Assembly: GCA_964346815.1 (NCBI GenBank)
Contig: CAYFWF010000021.1
Span: 1-64,000 of the forward strand
DNA: 64,000 nt
DNA from: CAYFWF01 sp964346815
GTDB lineage: Bacteria; Acidobacteriota; Aminicenantia; Aminicenantales; Aminicenantaceae
Direction: 5' to 3'
Positions within the stretch are counted from its first letter, which is position 1. Every line of letters starts with the position of its first letter. The notes beneath the pieces are model-generated. The model saw only the letters and a list, made by a program, of their open reading frames with translations. It did no database searches and was not told where the DNA came from. Positions 36,462 through 45,193 of the stretch are shown here, one piece after another. The translations under genes and the position numbers were made by a program.

Positions 36462-38819
36462 ATGAAAAACGGAGAAAAAACAAAGGAACAACTCATTGGT
36501 GAACTCAAACGGCTTCGCCAACGAACATCAAAGATGCAGGAGTTGGAGAAAGACTATAAACACTCGAAGAAGAGGCTGCAGGATTGCGAAGAGAAATTCC
36601 GGAATTTAGTCGAAAGAGCAAAAGATGGAATAGCCATCATTCAGGATATGGTTTTCAAGTACGTCAATCCGCATTTGGCGGAGATGGTTGGATACTCTGT
36701 GGATGAACTTCTTCAGAAGTCCTTTACTGATTATATCTATCCGGATGAGCTTCCCAAAGTTATCGAACGGCATAAACACCGATTGGCGGGAGAGGAAGTA
36801 CCTTCTATCTACGAATCTGCTGCAAAAACCAAAGATGGGCGAAAAATTTTGGTCGAATTTAACGTCAGGCAGAGCCTCTATCGTGGGAAATCCACAACTT
36901 TTGTGATAATTCGCGACATCACGGAACGGAGGAAAGCAGAAAAAATACAGCGATATGTGTACAGAATTTCCGAAGCGGCGTATTCGGCTGAGAATCTCCA
37001 AGAATTTTATCAGGCCATCCACAAGATCATCGCTGAACTCATGCCCGCTAAGGATAACTTTTATATAGCCCTGCTGGATGAGAATTCTGGTGTGATTCAT
37101 TTTCCCTACTTTGTCGATGAGGAGGAAGAAAATCCTGGCCCTCAGCCATTGGGGCGAGGTTTGACCGAATATGTCCTTCGGACAGGCCAATCCCTATTGG
37201 CATCCCCCGAAGTCTTCGCAGATCTCGAGGAAAAAGGCGAAGTCGTGTCCATAGGACCGCCTTCCATCGATTGGCTGGGGGTGCCCCTCAAGATAAGAGG
37301 AAAAACTCTAGGTGTTCTGACTGTCCAGAGTTATACCGAAGGAGTTCGTTACACGGAGGAAGAAAAAAATGTTCTGACCTTCATCGCCGAACAGGTCGCC
37401 ATGGCCATCGAACGGAAGCAGGCGACGCAGGCCCTCAGTCAAAGCGAGAAGCAGATTCGGGCATTGATCGAAGCGATACCAGATTCTATCTATTTTAAAG
37501 ACACAGAAGGCAGAAACATCATAGTCAACAGGGCTTATGAAAAATTAGTCGGCAAAGATAGAAAAGATATGATAGGGAAAACTGACGCGGAGATCCTGCC
37601 TTCCACATTGGCTGAAGAGTGGCGCAGGAGCGACCGAAAAGTCTTTCGAACCAGGAAAACTTATCAAGAAGAAGAAAAGCACCTCCACAAGAATGGCGAA
37701 ATGACTTTCTTCGAAACCACAAAATCTCCTATCCTTGATGAGAATGGAGCCATCGTGGGACTGGTTGGTGTGAGCCGTGACATTACAGAGCGGAAAAAGA
37801 CAGAAGAGGCGTTGGAGGAATCCGAAGAGCGATACAGAGATTTGGTTGAAAAAGCAGGGATTGCCATTTTGATCGATGACAGAGAGGGGAATTTTAAATA
37901 CGTAAACAAAAGATATGCTGATTTGTTCGGATATTCTGAAGAAGAGCTGGAGTGTCAGTCTATCCACACTGTGGTTCATCCTGACGATGTGGATATGGTC
38001 CTTCGGTATCATAACCGCCGCATCCAAGGAAAAAAAGCACCTTCCAGGTACGAGTTTAAAGGTGTGAAAAAGGATGGCAGTCCCATCTATCTGGAGGTCG
38101 ATGCAAAAGCCATCAAGAAGGGGAAAAAAATCGTCGGAACACGCAGCTATATATGGGACATAAGCGCCCGCAAAATGGCCGAGGAAAAACTCAAGGCATC
38201 ACTCCAGGAAAAAGAGGTCCTTCTCCGTGAAATCCATCATAGGGTCAAGAACAATCTTCAGATCATCTCCAGCCTGCTCAATCTCCAATCTCGGCACATT
38301 AAGGATGAGTCTTCCTTTGATCTGTTTCAGGAGAGCCGGCACCGGGTGCGGTCTATGGCTCTGGTGCACGAGAAATTGTACCGGTCGGAGGATTTGGCAA
38401 AAATCGATTTTTGTGAATATATCCAGAGTCTGGCGAGTCATCTGTTTATGTCATATGGGGTGAATTCCGCCTCCATTGAGCTGGATGTTGACGCAAAAGA
38501 TGTGTATCTCGATATCAATACATCCATTCCATGTGGTTTGATCATCAACGAGCTGGTCTCCAATTCTCTCAAGCATGCTTTTGAAGGGAGAAAGAAAGGT
38601 AAGATTCGAATCGTTCTCCAGCCCGAAAAGAAAGGGATTTTCAAGCTTTCGGTGAGCGATGACGGTGTGGGACTGCCGCAAAGTTTGGATGTTCCAAAAA
38701 CCGACTCGTTGGGCCTCCAGTTGGTGACCATGTTGGTCGAGCAGCTCCATGGAACATTAACCATCGAAAGAAACCACGGAACATCTTTTGAAATCGTCTT
38801 CCGGGAAGCCTTCAAATGA
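36462..38819 (+). CDS. Cytoplasmic PAS/GAF sensor histidine kinase (HisKA_2)
   Basis: This 785-residue kinase has no membrane segment. It has an N-terminal coiled coil, PAS1 (about 45-160), GAF (about 165-315), PAS2 (about 325-450), PAS3 (about 455-580), then a HisKA_2 dimerisation helix with the phosphoacceptor in REIHHRVKNN near 596, and a HATPase_c ending (INELVSNSLKHAF for the N box, DDGVGLP for the G box). Such kinases sense a soluble signal such as redox or small molecules. No response regulator is adjacent, so it is an orphan. A second kinase of the same type is at 46837-48435. Confidence 0.9.
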   Translation: MKNGEKTKEQLIGELKRLRQRTSKMQELEKDYKHSKKRLQDCEEKFRNLVERAKDGIAIIQDMVFKYVNPHLAEMVGYSVDELLQKSFTDYIYPDELPKVIERHKHRLAGEEVPSIYESAAKTKDGRKILVEFNVRQSLYRGKSTTFVIIRDITERRKAEKIQRYVYRISEAAYSAENLQEFYQAIHKIIAELMPAKDNFYIALLDENSGVIHFPYFVDEEEENPGPQPLGRGLTEYVLRTGQSLLASPEVFADLEEKGEVVSIGPPSIDWLGVPLKIRGKTLGVLTVQSYTEGVRYTEEEKNVLTFIAEQVAMAIERKQATQALSQSEKQIRALIEAIPDSIYFKDTEGRNIIVNRAYEKLVGKDRKDMIGKTDAEILPSTLAEEWRRSDRKVFRTRKTYQEEEKHLHKNGEMTFFETTKSPILDENGAIVGLVGVSRDITERKKTEEALEESEERYRDLVEKAGIAILIDDREGNFKYVNKRYADLFGYSEEELECQSIHTVVHPDDVDMVLRYHNRRIQGKKAPSRYEFKGVKKDGSPIYLEVDAKAIKKGKKIVGTRSYIWDISARKMAEEKLKASLQEKEVLLREIHHRVKNNLQIISSLLNLQSRHIKDESSFDLFQESRHRVRSMALVHEKLYRSEDLAKIDFCEYIQSLASHLFMSYGVNSASIELDVDAKDVYLDINTSIPCGLIINELVSNSLKHAFEGRKKGKIRIVLQPEKKGIFKLSVSDDGVGLPQSLDVPKTDSLGLQLVTMLVEQLHGTLTIERNHGTSFEIVFREAFK

Positions 38820-38890
38820 TGGGAAATCCCTCCTTCTCATCTTGAATATTTGGCTTCTTTCCTCTACAATCTGGATTTAAAATTGAAGTT

Positions 38891-39952
38891 GTGACTGCCC
38901 GATCCGATTGGACGCTTTTGGAAGTATACAAACAATCCCTGAGTTCAAAAAAGGCCCGCATAAAAAAATTCCTGTCGGATGTCGCCTGTGATCACCTCTA
39001 CACAGATATCGTTCCTACGGCTGTGGAGCAGGGATTCCGCAGTCGAGCCAAATTCAGGATATATGGCACTCTCCAAAAATTCAGGGTAATGGGAACAGAT
39101 CCTCTTTCAGGGGAAGTTCCAGCTCCCGACGCGATGTGGATTCTTCCTGATTGGGGAAGAAAGCTCGTAACTGACACACTAGGATTCATATCCGAGAATT
39201 TATCCGATCACTGGATCGACGGACTTGAGATCCAGCTCACTCATGGAAGCAGATACGCCCATCTCGCATTGTCTGCGAAGCGATCCTGTCGACGTTCCTA
39301 CACGGAACTCGCAAATTTGTTGATGAACAAAATTCCGTTCCTCAAAGGCGTCTCGATTCCTTCCCAGAAAAGCGATTTTGGTGATCCCTATCTTCTCCAC
39401 AATATTCATGGAAAAAAATTTTTTTCCCATTACGCAGCTTTTTTCCAGTCGAACCTTCAATTGACTCCCATTCTTTTGGAAGTTGTCCGGGAGAGATTTC
39501 AGAAGAGACGAGCTCGAAGGATCATCGATTTCTACTGCGGGATAGGACTGTTTTCACTTTTTCTTACTAGAAATGATGGCGCGATCGTCGGAGTAGACAA
39601 CGGCAAAAAGGCCATAGAAAGCGCAAGGAAAAATGCGGAATTCCAGGGAGTTACCCAGGCATCATTCTTCTGTTCTTCTGTAGATATGTATGCACAACAC
39701 GCTCGCCTCCTTCCTGACGACTTTGTACTGATCGATCCTCCCCGGTCGGGCTGTTCGGATTCACTCATCGAGGCCATTGCCGGCCAGGGACCGCATCAGG
39801 TCTGTTCGATTTCCTGCTGCCTGGAAACCCATATCCGAAATCTTGAGAACTGGATCAGAAAGGGCTACACGATCCAGTCCTTTTCTGCCTTCGATATGTT
39901 CCCTTTTACAGAATTTCTGGAGACAGTCGCACTTTTGGGAAAAAAAGTATAG
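38891..39952 (+). CDS. TrmA/RlmD-type uracil-C5 RNA methyltransferase
   Basis: The 353-residue protein starts at GTG 38891. It belongs to the family that methylates uracil C5 in tRNA or 23S rRNA with S-adenosylmethionine. FFQSN is the conserved FxQ element, FYCGIGLFSL is motif I, IDPPRSG is motif IV, and the catalytic Cys is in ISCCLETHIRNL (usually SCNP). The C-terminal DMFPFTEFLE matches the family ending DMFP..HxE, with the expected Glu. There is no iron-sulfur cluster Cys set at the N terminus, and no TRAM domain. tRNA or rRNA target cannot be decided here. Confidence 0.85.
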   Translation: MTARSDWTLLEVYKQSLSSKKARIKKFLSDVACDHLYTDIVPTAVEQGFRSRAKFRIYGTLQKFRVMGTDPLSGEVPAPDAMWILPDWGRKLVTDTLGFISENLSDHWIDGLEIQLTHGSRYAHLALSAKRSCRRSYTELANLLMNKIPFLKGVSIPSQKSDFGDPYLLHNIHGKKFFSHYAAFFQSNLQLTPILLEVVRERFQKRRARRIIDFYCGIGLFSLFLTRNDGAIVGVDNGKKAIESARKNAEFQGVTQASFFCSSVDMYAQHARLLPDDFVLIDPPRSGCSDSLIEAIAGQGPHQVCSISCCLETHIRNLENWIRKGYTIQSFSAFDMFPFTEFLETVALLGKKV

Positions 39953-39968
39953 GCCTTCCGGGTTTTTT

Positions 39969-39993
39969 ACCGGCATCATCGACCGGTTTTTTT
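39969..39993 (+). terminator. Intrinsic terminator after the RNA methyltransferase
   Basis: ACCGG at 39969-39973 pairs with CCGGT at 39983-39987 around a nine-base loop, and a run of seven T follows. Position just after the stop at 39952 makes this a good intrinsic terminator. Confidence 0.6.
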
Positions 39994-40052
39994 CTTATTG
40001 TCAGAGCCAGATTATTTTTTTATAATCGAACAAAACAAGGGAAAGAAGCTTC

Positions 40053-41072
40053 ATGACGGGCAAAAAAAGAGTTTTTCTCTCTCTCGCACTGTTCTTCTCG
40101 GTCCTCTTTATCGGTGTCGGTGGATTCATGATTATCGGGGGAGGCGACTGGTCCCTACTGGACAGCCTTTACATGACTGTCATAACGCTGTCTACTGTGG
40201 GCTATGAAGAAGTCGTGGATATCAGCACGAATCCTGCTGCCAGAATATTCACAGTAATTTTCATCTTTCTCTGTTTGGGAACCATTGCCTTTGCTGTGAC
40301 TTCCATAACCAGCTTCATTGTGGAGGGAGAGCTGAAAAACATTCTGGGGAGACGAAGAATGGAAAAGGAAATATCGAAACTCAAAGATCACTTTATTATC
40401 TGTGGATCGGATGAGACAGCTTTGACCATTATCCAAGAGCTCATATTGACCGGGCGATCCTTTGTGGTGATCGAGCCCCTTCAGGAAAAGATCGAAAAAC
40501 TCTCCACTTTAGGCAATATTCTTTTTGTCCACGGCGACCCCACAGAAGACAATGTCCTCATTCAGGCTGGAATCGAGAGGGCCAAGGGGATACTTCTTTC
40601 CCTCCCCACAGATGAGGCCAATCTCTTTGTCACCATTTCTGCAAGAAGCCTCAATCCTGATATCAGGATCGTGACCAAAGGTATCGATGTCAAATCTCAT
40701 AAAAAAATATTCAAGGCGGGTTCGGACGCGGTCGTCTCACCCTCTTTTATCGGAGGCATGCGCATGGTCTCAGAGATGGTCCGTCCGGCCGTGGTGACCT
40801 TTCTGGATATGATGCTCAGGGACAGAGACGAGGTTCTCAGGTTTGAAGAAATCCATGTCGGGAAAGGTTCTCGACTGGTGGGCAAAAGCCTACGAGAGGC
40901 AGACATAGATAGAGAGACCGGTTCTCTTCTAGTGGCCCTCAGAAAAGCGGGAAAGACGAAGTATGACTTCAATCCTCCGAGGGACACGAAAATTCAAGAG
41001 GATGATATCCTGGTCTTGATTACCACACCTGATTTGATCAAGGAGATCGAAAAGGAAGTGGAGGAAAGTTAG
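40053..41072 (+). CDS. RCK-gated two-helix potassium channel
   Basis: The 339-residue protein has two membrane helices (about 8-30 and 65-90) flanking a pore loop with the selectivity filter TVGYEE near 49-54, where TVGY is the K+ filter. An RCK N domain (TrkA-N, about 110-230; FIICGSDETAL at its start) and a TrkA-C domain (about 255-335) follow. The Rossmann start lacks the normal GxGxxG, so nucleotide binding may be altered. It is MthK-like and gates K+ flux in response to ligands such as Ca2+ or nucleotides. Its stop overlaps the convergent rmuC stop. Confidence 0.88.
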   Translation: MTGKKRVFLSLALFFSVLFIGVGGFMIIGGGDWSLLDSLYMTVITLSTVGYEEVVDISTNPAARIFTVIFIFLCLGTIAFAVTSITSFIVEGELKNILGRRRMEKEISKLKDHFIICGSDETALTIIQELILTGRSFVVIEPLQEKIEKLSTLGNILFVHGDPTEDNVLIQAGIERAKGILLSLPTDEANLFVTISARSLNPDIRIVTKGIDVKSHKKIFKAGSDAVVSPSFIGGMRMVSEMVRPAVVTFLDMMLRDRDEVLRFEEIHVGKGSRLVGKSLREADIDRETGSLLVALRKAGKTKYDFNPPRDTKIQEDDILVLITTPDLIKEIEKEVEES

Positions 41073-42139
41073 GCCTGGTTGTCATCGGTCTCGTTCGGCT
41101 CTTCAGATTTTTCAGGAAGTTTCTCGATCTGTTCGTTGCTCACGAGTTCCAGTTTATCCGAAAATTTCTCCAGACGTTTATCCGCATCGTCATATTTTGT
41201 TTTCGCGTGGACGAGATGGGTTCCCAATACCTCGAAGTCCTTTTTGAATCGGGTCAGGTCTCCTTGAAGTCTTGTGATCCGCTGAAAAATTTCGCGGGCA
41301 GATTTTTCGATTTGGAGTCCCTTAAGCCCCTGAACAATAACCTGCAGATAGGCGTAAAAAGAGTTGGGAGAGACAGGTATGACTCTTTTCTTCATAGCGG
41401 AGGAGAAGATGCTCCGTTCCTCTCCTAAATTTTCATCCTTGAGGATGGTCTCATAGTAAATGTTTTCGGCTGGGATATACATCAAGGCGAAGTCATACGT
41501 GCGCTCATCCGGAAGGATATACTTTTTCGCGATCTCGCCGATGTGTTTTTTCACGTCCGAGACAAATTTCTTTTTTAGATCTCCCTTTATATTTGGGTCC
41601 TCTTCGTTCATATATTTTTGAAAGTTTTCTAAAGGAAATTTGGCATCGATCGGAACCATATTTTCTCCGATATGAATCACTGCATCGACTGCCTCTCCGC
41701 TCTTGAACTTGTATTGGAGATCGAAGTAAACGGGAGGGAGGATTTGAGCCAACAAGTCTCCCAGAAAGAGTTCTCCGAATCCTCCCCGGAACTTGGGCGC
41801 GCGCAGAAGGTTTTCCAGATTTGAGATGTTTTTGGCTTTTTCAAGCACCTCTCGGGTGACCTCTTCCATCTTGCCTAAATCTCTTTTAACATCACCTAAG
41901 GTTCCGCCGATATGCCCGGTGGTCTTCTGGAATTGATCGCTCATGCTTTGGAGCTGCTGGTTTATGTTTTGGGTGAGGTGTCCGATCTGCTGCTGCATGA
42001 GAGACAGAGCCTTGTCTTGGGCCTGGAGTTTCTTGATTTCTTCGACTTTGGAGGCAGTCGTTTTCATCGACCAGAGAACGAAGAGCAGGAGGAGCAGAAG
42101 AACGCCTGCCGCAATGATGAGCAATATGTTCAGGTCCAT
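41069..42139 (-). CDS. rmuC: RmuC-family DNA recombination protein
   Basis: The 356-residue product (start at ATG 42139, MDLNILLII...) has an N-terminal membrane anchor (about 4-22), a long coiled coil (about 28-115) and the RmuC domain (about 120-330: FRGGFGELFLGDLLAQ, GEAVDAVIHIGENMVPIDAKFPLENF, YDFALMYIPAENIYYE). RmuC is linked to inverted-repeat recombination and may be a nuclease that limits such events. A weak AAGGAA site precedes the ATG. The stop codon overlaps the K+ channel stop in the opposite direction. Confidence 0.9.
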   Translation of the reverse strand: MDLNILLIIAAGVLLLLLLFVLWSMKTTASKVEEIKKLQAQDKALSLMQQQIGHLTQNINQQLQSMSDQFQKTTGHIGGTLGDVKRDLGKMEEVTREVLEKAKNISNLENLLRAPKFRGGFGELFLGDLLAQILPPVYFDLQYKFKSGEAVDAVIHIGENMVPIDAKFPLENFQKYMNEEDPNIKGDLKKKFVSDVKKHIGEIAKKYILPDERTYDFALMYIPAENIYYETILKDENLGEERSIFSSAMKKRVIPVSPNSFYAYLQVIVQGLKGLQIEKSAREIFQRITRLQGDLTRFKKDFEVLGTHLVHAKTKYDDADKRLEKFSDKLELVSNEQIEKLPEKSEEPNETDDNQA

Positions 42140-42287
42140 CGAGGATTTAATTCCTTGTGTGCAATTATAAGAAAATCCGGGGAGGTGTGCAAATAGGATG
42201 GATGGCTGATTCGGAGAGGACCCCTGAATGATGTCTGCTCGGATTTGACATCGCAATATGACTTTTCTAAACTATGGGATGCTTCAT

Positions 42288-42361
42288 GGCCCGTTAGCTC
42301 AATTTGGTAGAGCAGCGGACTCTTAATCCGCGGGTTCCAGGTTCGAGTCCTGGACGGGTCA
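42288..42361 (+). tRNA. tRNA-Lys (CTT)
   Basis: A complete cloverleaf is visible. The acceptor arm GGCCCGT (42288-42294) pairs with ACGGGTC (42354-42360), with one G-U pair. The D stem is GCTC/GAGC, the anticodon stem GCGGA/TCCGC, the loop CTCTTAA, and the T stem CCAGG/CCTGG around TTCGAGT. The loop gives anticodon CTT, which reads Lys AAG. The discriminator is A at 42361 and CCA is not encoded. Confidence 0.93.
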
Positions 42362-42553
42362 TTCCCTTCATTCCTTTACTTTTCAGTCACTTATCTTCGT
42401 TGCTTGTTTTTTATATGAGGCTAAGAAATTTAGCTGGATGTGGTTAATGGAGATTGTCGTGATAGTCTTTAATTGGAATAATCAACATTAGGTTTGACAT
42501 AAGGTGTCAATCTTTTTTAAGCTCTTTACAAGTTTTAAAATAGGAGGTTCTTG

Positions 42554-43174
42554 ATGCCTGCTCCAACAGAAATTTTAAAAGGACTCAGCTCTATCGCTAA
42601 TGATATGATAATTTTAGCAATTGCGTGGCATGTATTTGTGGCATTTGCAGTTATCGGGATTATTCTCGGCTGGCGCCCATCGAAAAAAATTGGAGCAAGT
42701 TTGTTAGCGATTCCTCTTTTGTCGGTTGGAATCTTGGCATGGATATATAAAAATCCGTTTAATGGATCTGTGTTTTTATTATTCGGGATTGTCCTCGCAA
42801 TAGTCGGTCTGAGGATGCCAAATGAGAGAACGCAAAAAGCACCTGTTTGGGCTTTAGTTTTCGGTGTTCTCATGATTTTATTTGGCTGGGTTTATCCTCA
42901 TTTCTTAGAGGATGGAACATGGCTCAATTATCTATATGCGGCTCCCATGGGTCTGATACCTTGTCCGACTCTTTCATTCACGATTGGCTTTGCTATGTTG
43001 GCACATGGATTCTCCTCCCGTGTCTGGTCAATAGCTTTGGTCATAATAGGTGTCTTCTACAGTATTTTTGGGGCTTTACGGTTAGGTGTACATATTGACT
43101 TTGTTCTTTTGGCAGGAGCTTTGTTACTATTGATCCAGACGTTTACTCCAAAATCTTTCATTCCTTCGAAATAG
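42554..43174 (+). CDS. Polytopic membrane protein, DUF6064-like
   Basis: The 206-residue protein has five or six membrane helices (for example about 20-45, 50-65, 70-85, 95-110, 130-150, 155-200). The FLEDGTWLNYLYAAPMGLIPCPTLSF segment resembles DUF6064 proteins; the resemblance is from memory and weak. No soluble domain is present. ATG 42554 is preceded by TAGGAGG, so the TTG at 42551 is not used. The gene is followed by a frameshifted exported gene on the other strand. Confidence 0.55.
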   Translation: MPAPTEILKGLSSIANDMIILAIAWHVFVAFAVIGIILGWRPSKKIGASLLAIPLLSVGILAWIYKNPFNGSVFLLFGIVLAIVGLRMPNERTQKAPVWALVFGVLMILFGWVYPHFLEDGTWLNYLYAAPMGLIPCPTLSFTIGFAMLAHGFSSRVWSIALVIIGVFYSIFGALRLGVHIDFVLLAGALLLLIQTFTPKSFIPSK

Positions 43175-43181
43175 TCAGCTA

Positions 43182-43491
43182 CTAATGGATTTCTTTATAA
43201 AGCCATCCAAAAAGAGCCCCTCTACCAGTCTTTGATTTTCTCACGATTATAATCATGCAAACATCGTTGATATCGACCGTCATATCAGTTCCTGAATCTC
43301 GTTCGAGTAATAACAGTGAGCTTTCTTTGACTGCGATAAGTTCTCCCCTTACTTGAGTTCTATCCTTTCTCCGGATAATTATGTCAGCACCCTTTTCTAT
43401 GCATACATATTCCCTGAAAGTAACAAAATTGAGAACACCAAAAATAAAGCTATAAATTTTTTCGTCTGGCTTCTTCTCCCCTATTCATCAT
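43182..43491 (-). pseudogene. Frameshifted small exported protein
   Basis: The minus strand carries a coding region broken by two single-base shifts. It starts at ATG 43491 (MNRGEEARRK). After a run of six A the frame changes to a clear signal peptide, KKFIALFLVFSILLLSGNMYA, and then shifts again to a mature part: EKGADIIIRRKDRTQVRGE, then IAVKESSLLLLERDSGTDMTV, ending WLYKEIH before the stop at 43182. If one base is added at the A6 run and one after the YA, the parts join into a single protein of about 100 residues. The first site could be a sequencing error. The downstream stretch to 43606 shows nothing else. Confidence 0.6.
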
Positions 43492-43651
43492 TTATTAAGT
43501 TAATTACTCACAGTGAGGAAGTTGTCAGAGAGAGTTGTTAAGAAGTTGTCAAGAGTTTGTAAAGATAAATTCCGCTTGTCGTTGATATTGCCGTTTCGAT
43601 TGTGCTATGTTCATTGCTAGAAAAATATCAAGAGGAAAGGAGAAAAGAAGG

Positions 43652-45190
43652 ATGCATATTTTTACAAAGCCGAGGATGGCATATCGATGCAGTGCCGCAA
43701 CTCTCGCAGTTCTGCTGACATGTGCCGGATTTGCCACTGCTCAAACCTCTCGCATTAGCGGTCTTGACGCATATGTCTCCAAATCAATCAAAGACTGGAA
43801 CGTTCCTGGTCTTGCGATAGCGATCGTTAAAGACGGGCAGGTGGTATTTGCCAAAGGCTACGGTGTCCGGGAGCTCGGAAAGCCGGAACCCGTCGACGAG
43901 CATACACTCTTCGCCATCGGCTCGACCACTAAGGCTCTGACAGCGGCAGCCCTCGGGATGCTGGTCGACGAGAAGAAACTCCGGTGGGACGATCCGGTGA
44001 CAAAGCATCTCTGCGATTTCCAGCTTTATGATCCATATGTTACGCGCGAGGTGACTGTACGGGACCTGTTGACCCATCGGGCCGGACTGGGGAACGCGGA
44101 TTTACTATGGTACGGGCAGGATAACTCCAGAAAGGAAATACTTTACCGTCTTCGGTACCTGAAGCCGCAGACTTCCATGCGATCCCACTTCACCTATCAG
44201 AACATCATGTACGTTGCAGCAGGTGAGATAGTGGCTGCGGTAAGCGGTATCCCTTGGGAGGACTTTGTTCGACAGCGAATCTTCGAACCTCTCGATATGA
44301 AAGATACCGTTCCCATTTTAGCCGATGCCGAAAGACGTCCGAACGTTGCTTCTCCTCACTATCGTATCGACGGAAATGTCCGAGTCATTGAAAACGCGAG
44401 TGTGGATGCGGTGGCTCCAGCAGGATCGGTCTGGTCGAGCGTGCATGACATGGCCCAATGGATGCTTTTTATGCTCGACGAAGGAGATGAGGAATCTCTG
44501 CTCAGCGCATCGACACGTAAGGAGCTTTTTACGCCCCAATTCATTGTCGATCGTGAGGAGTTCTACCCCACAGCCCGGCTCACACAGCCTCACTGGACGA
44601 CTTACAGCCTCGGCTGGTTCCAGCATGACTACAACGGCCGTGTGGTGGATTTTCATACCGGGAGCATCGACGGGATGGTGGCCATCATCGGGCTGATTCG
44701 GGATGAGGGCCTCGGTGTATATGTGCTCGGGAATCTTGACCATGCTGAGGTCCGGCATGCTTTGATGTACCGGGTGTTCGATCTCTATGCCGAAAAACCA
44801 ATGCGTGACTGGAGTGCAGAATTCCAAAAGCTTTTCACCGAACTAAGAGAAAAGAGAGAAACCAGAAGAAAAAAAGCCGAGGAAGAACGGATTCCCGACA
44901 CACACCCCTCTCTGCCGCTGGATAAATATGCAGGAACCTATTCCGATCCACTTTATGGGACTGTCAACATTGTCTATGACAATAAGCTTGTCCTGCGCTA
45001 CGGAAAAGGATTTGCAGGAGAGCTTGAGCATTGGCACTACGATACTTTCCGAGCACACTGGGAAGCGGAATGGAGAGGCAGCACCCTCGTTTCATTCAAT
45101 TTGGATTCTAAAGGACGGCCTGAACGGTTGACAGTTTTGGGCTTAACATTCAAACGTGACGTTCCGGAGAATGACGGTCCTGCTCGATGA
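43652..45190 (+). CDS. Exported serine hydrolase (beta-lactamase fold) with DUF3471 domain
   Basis: The product (512 residues) starts at ATG 43652, after GGAAAGGAG. A signal peptide (about 1-30) precedes a class C beta-lactamase/DD-peptidase-type domain with SxxK as S91-T-T-K94, YxN as YQN near 189, and HTGSIDG near 335 for the third motif. A C-terminal domain (about 425-510; YAGTYSDPLYGT start) matches DUF3471. Such proteins act on D-amino acid peptides or esters and are seldom true lactamases. It stands next to a convergent M28 peptidase gene. Confidence 0.88.
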   Translation: MHIFTKPRMAYRCSAATLAVLLTCAGFATAQTSRISGLDAYVSKSIKDWNVPGLAIAIVKDGQVVFAKGYGVRELGKPEPVDEHTLFAIGSTTKALTAAALGMLVDEKKLRWDDPVTKHLCDFQLYDPYVTREVTVRDLLTHRAGLGNADLLWYGQDNSRKEILYRLRYLKPQTSMRSHFTYQNIMYVAAGEIVAAVSGIPWEDFVRQRIFEPLDMKDTVPILADAERRPNVASPHYRIDGNVRVIENASVDAVAPAGSVWSSVHDMAQWMLFMLDEGDEESLLSASTRKELFTPQFIVDREEFYPTARLTQPHWTTYSLGWFQHDYNGRVVDFHTGSIDGMVAIIGLIRDEGLGVYVLGNLDHAEVRHALMYRVFDLYAEKPMRDWSAEFQKLFTELREKRETRRKKAEEERIPDTHPSLPLDKYAGTYSDPLYGTVNIVYDNKLVLRYGKGFAGELEHWHYDTFRAHWEAEWRGSTLVSFNLDSKGRPERLTVLGLTFKRDVPENDGPAR

Positions 45191-45193
45191 CGA

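Noticed and set aside
43652..45190. True beta-lactamase (resistance) gene
   Set aside because: SxxK/YxN motifs are shared by many esterases and DD-peptidases; DUF3471 tail and context do not suggest resistance.
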